Shown here one piece after another: positions 62,478-64,000 of a stretch of DNA of 64,000 nucleotides; position 1 is the stretch's first letter, and each line of letters begins with the position of its first letter. The notes under the pieces were generated by a model that saw nothing but the letters and a program-made list of their open reading frames with translations, did not search any database and was not told the DNA's origin. The DNA comes from Pseudomonas californiensis (GTDB lineage: Bacteria; Pseudomonadota; Gammaproteobacteria; Pseudomonadales; Pseudomonadaceae): assembly GCF_021147775.1 (NCBI RefSeq), contig NZ_JAGTPK010000018.1:1-64000 (forward strand), given 5' to 3'. The translations under genes and the position numbers were made by a program.

Positions 62478-64000
62478 GTGCCGTCACCGCGTGTCACACG
62501 AAGCACTTCTTCCAGCGAAGTCACACCGGCTACGGCCTGTCGCAGACCTTCTTCATGCAGCGTACGCAAGCCACCACGTCGCGCGGCCTCTTCCAGCGTC
62601 GAAGCATCGGCGTGACGCATGAGCAAGCTGCGCAATTCTTCATTCATGACCAGCAATTCAGTGATCGCACTACGACCGCGGTAACCACCCCCGGCCGCAT
62701 CTGCACGCGGGCGGTACAGGCGAATCGGACGCTCATCGGTGAAACGTTCCAAGCCATGCTCGGCAATCAATTCCGGCGGCGCATCGAAGGCTTCGCGAGT
62801 CGCCGGGTCCAGTCGACGCACCAGACGCTGGGCCAGAATGCCGTTTACCGTCGAGGCGATCAGGTAGCTTTCTACGCCCATGTCCAGCAAGCGGGTGATA
62901 CTCGCCGCAGCGCTGTTGGTATGCAGCGTCGACAGTACGAGGTGGCCGGTCAGCGAGGACTGGATGGCAATGCGGCAGGTTTCAAGATCACGCATTTCGC
63001 CGATCATGATCACGTCCGGGTCCTGACGCACGATCGAACGCAGCGCCCCGGCAAAGTCCAGCCCTATGGAAGGCTTGACCTGAATCTGGTTGATGCCTTC
63101 AAGCTGATATTCCACCGGATCTTCAACGGTGATGATCTTGCGCTCGGCAGTATTGAGTCGCGACAAGGCGGTGTACAGCGTAGTGGTCTTGCCGGAACCG
63201 GTAGGCCCGGTCACCAGCAGAATGCCGTGTGGTCGCTCCAGCACATCGAGAAATTCGCTCAGCCGCTCACCATCAAAGCCGAGGCTGGGAAAATCGAAAT
63301 TGATTGTCTGCCTATCCAGAAGACGCATCACCACCGACTCGCCGAAGCTGGTCGGCACCGTCGAAACCCGCAGGTCCAGCTCCTTGCCCTGGATGCGCAA
63401 CATGATTCGCCCGTCCTGAGGCAGGCGACGCTCGGCGATGTCCAGCCGGGCCATGATCTTGATCCGGGAAATCACCGCTGCCGATGAACTGGACGGCGGC
63501 GCTTCAGCTTCGTGCAACACGCCGTCGATGCGGTAACGCACCTTGAGCTGACTCTCGAACGGCTCGACATGAATATCCGACGCACGCTGTTCGACCGCAC
63601 GCTGCAGAATGAGGTTGACCAGTCGAATGACAGGCGCCTCTGACGCCAGATCTTTAAGGTGCTCGATATCTTCCAGCGAGCCGCCTTCCTCATCGAGATT
63701 TTCAATCAGGGTGCCCATGGCCGACCGACCCTGACCGTAATAACGCTCAATCAGGGTTTCAACTTCATTGCGCGGGCCGATGGAGACGCGCACCGGAACT
63801 TCACAGGTATAAGCGATGGCTTCAAAGGGGTACAGCGCGGCTGGGTTGGCGCTCAGCACCTGAAGGCCGTGTTCGCTCCAGCCTACCGGCACTACCTGAT
63901 AATGACGCATGAAACGCTCGGTCAGCGGCGGCAGCGGGTCCAGCAAAGGCGGCACCGCATCGGCCATCAACAGCGGAGCCTGCAACAACGCAGCCCAGGC
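62474..64000 (-). CDS. gspE: T2SS ATPase GspE (runs off the right edge)
   Basis: The frame is open to the window edge, giving at least 508 residues, nearly the full family length; only a short N-terminus may be missing. N1E domain, then VRYRIDGVLHEAE, Walker A GPTGSGKTTTLYTALSRL, Asp box VEDPVEYQLEGINQIQV, Walker B VIMIGEMRDLET and His box LVLSTLHTNSAAASITRLLD. The region that in most GspE proteins holds four Cys (CxxC...CxxC) binding zinc contains none (RRLDPATREAFDAPPELIAE and onward to GGGYRGRSAITE). It is the motor of the operon and, within the window, the first gene. Confidence 0.94.
   Translation of the reverse strand, partial: AWAALLQAPLLMADAVPPLLDPLPPLTERFMRHYQVVPVGWSEHGLQVLSANPAALYPFEAIAYTCEVPVRVSIGPRNEVETLIERYYGQGRSAMGTLIENLDEEGGSLEDIEHLKDLASEAPVIRLVNLILQRAVEQRASDIHVEPFESQLKVRYRIDGVLHEAEAPPSSSSAAVISRIKIMARLDIAERRLPQDGRIMLRIQGKELDLRVSTVPTSFGESVVMRLLDRQTINFDFPSLGFDGERLSEFLDVLERPHGILLVTGPTGSGKTTTLYTALSRLNTAERKIITVEDPVEYQLEGINQIQVKPSIGLDFAGALRSIVRQDPDVIMIGEMRDLETCRIAIQSSLTGHLVLSTLHTNSAAASITRLLDMGVESYLIASTVNGILAQRLVRRLDPATREAFDAPPELIAEHGLERFTDERPIRLYRPRADAAGGGYRGRSAITELLVMNEELRSLLMRHADASTLEEAARRGGLRTLHEEGLRQAVAGVTSLEEVLRVTRGDGT

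Noticed and set aside
1..64000. tRNA, rRNA, CRISPR arrays, insertion sequences, phage genes
   Set aside because: None was recognised: no direct-repeat arrays with spacers, no transposase or integrase motifs, and no cloverleaf-like sequence were found by eye.

Overview
The window reads as chromosomal DNA of a fluorescent Pseudomonas, most likely of the P. syringae group (inference from gene content: an RhlA-type lipid synthase with no visible rhlB, a two-adaptor TriABC-like RND pump, a type VI secretion (T6SS) effector island, an Hxc-like type II secretion operon, dense coding and few mobile elements). No rRNA, tRNA, CRISPR array, insertion sequence or phage gene was recognised. Start codons were re-chosen wherever a ribosome-binding site or family length argued for it.

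Left part (1-20 kb). The window opens inside the C-terminal part of a probable T6SS effector of the BTH_I2691 type. Its frame is broken at a run of nine A, and a two-helix membrane protein that could be its immunity partner overlaps its end. A 30-bp perfect palindrome then separates it from a periplasmic alpha/beta hydrolase divergent from a LysR regulator. A complete phosphate importer operon (pstS-pstC-pstA-pstB, minus strand) has a candidate Pho promoter and an intercistronic hairpin but no phoU. Next come two related small secreted proteins, a FAN1-type VRR-NUC nuclease, a nucleoside deoxyribosyltransferase, a LysR/AbrB-family permease pair, an AGE-family sugar isomerase, a chemoreceptor and a GFA-family zinc protein.

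Sugar-acid block (18.3-26 kb). Glycerate kinase and CdaR regulator (minus), a lipoprotein esterase, and a GntR/FCD regulator divergent from a glucarate-type permease and glucarate dehydratase (gudD). A clear inverted repeat lies between the regulator and the permease and is the best operator candidate in the window. Then follow a DUF1345 membrane protein, a D-2-hydroxyacid dehydrogenase, a TonB-dependent receptor, a YfdC-type FNT channel and a two-component system.

T6SS island (33.6-43.9 kb). vgrG, a DUF4123 adaptor, a cysteine-rich lipoprotein (probable immunity protein), a class 3 lipase effector, and then tssL and tssM, all on the plus strand and tightly packed. No sheath, baseplate, Hcp or ClpV genes are seen, so this is a spike-effector module carrying its own two membrane-complex genes.

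Biosurfactant/efflux block (44.4-50.7 kb). rhlA, making 3-(3-hydroxyalkanoyloxy)alkanoic acids, is followed 86 bp later by two RND adaptors and an RND permease (TriABC-like). An MFS exporter, a membrane protein of unknown function and a periplasmic carboxylesterase follow.

Right end (54-64 kb). A compact eleven-gene type II secretion operon on the minus strand, gspE-F-G-H-I-J-K-L-M-C-D, with overlapping stop/start codons throughout. Its gene order and lipoprotein secretin are like the Hxc system. gspE runs off the right edge. Its secretin carries a low-complexity insert and its ATPase lacks the usual tetracysteine motif.
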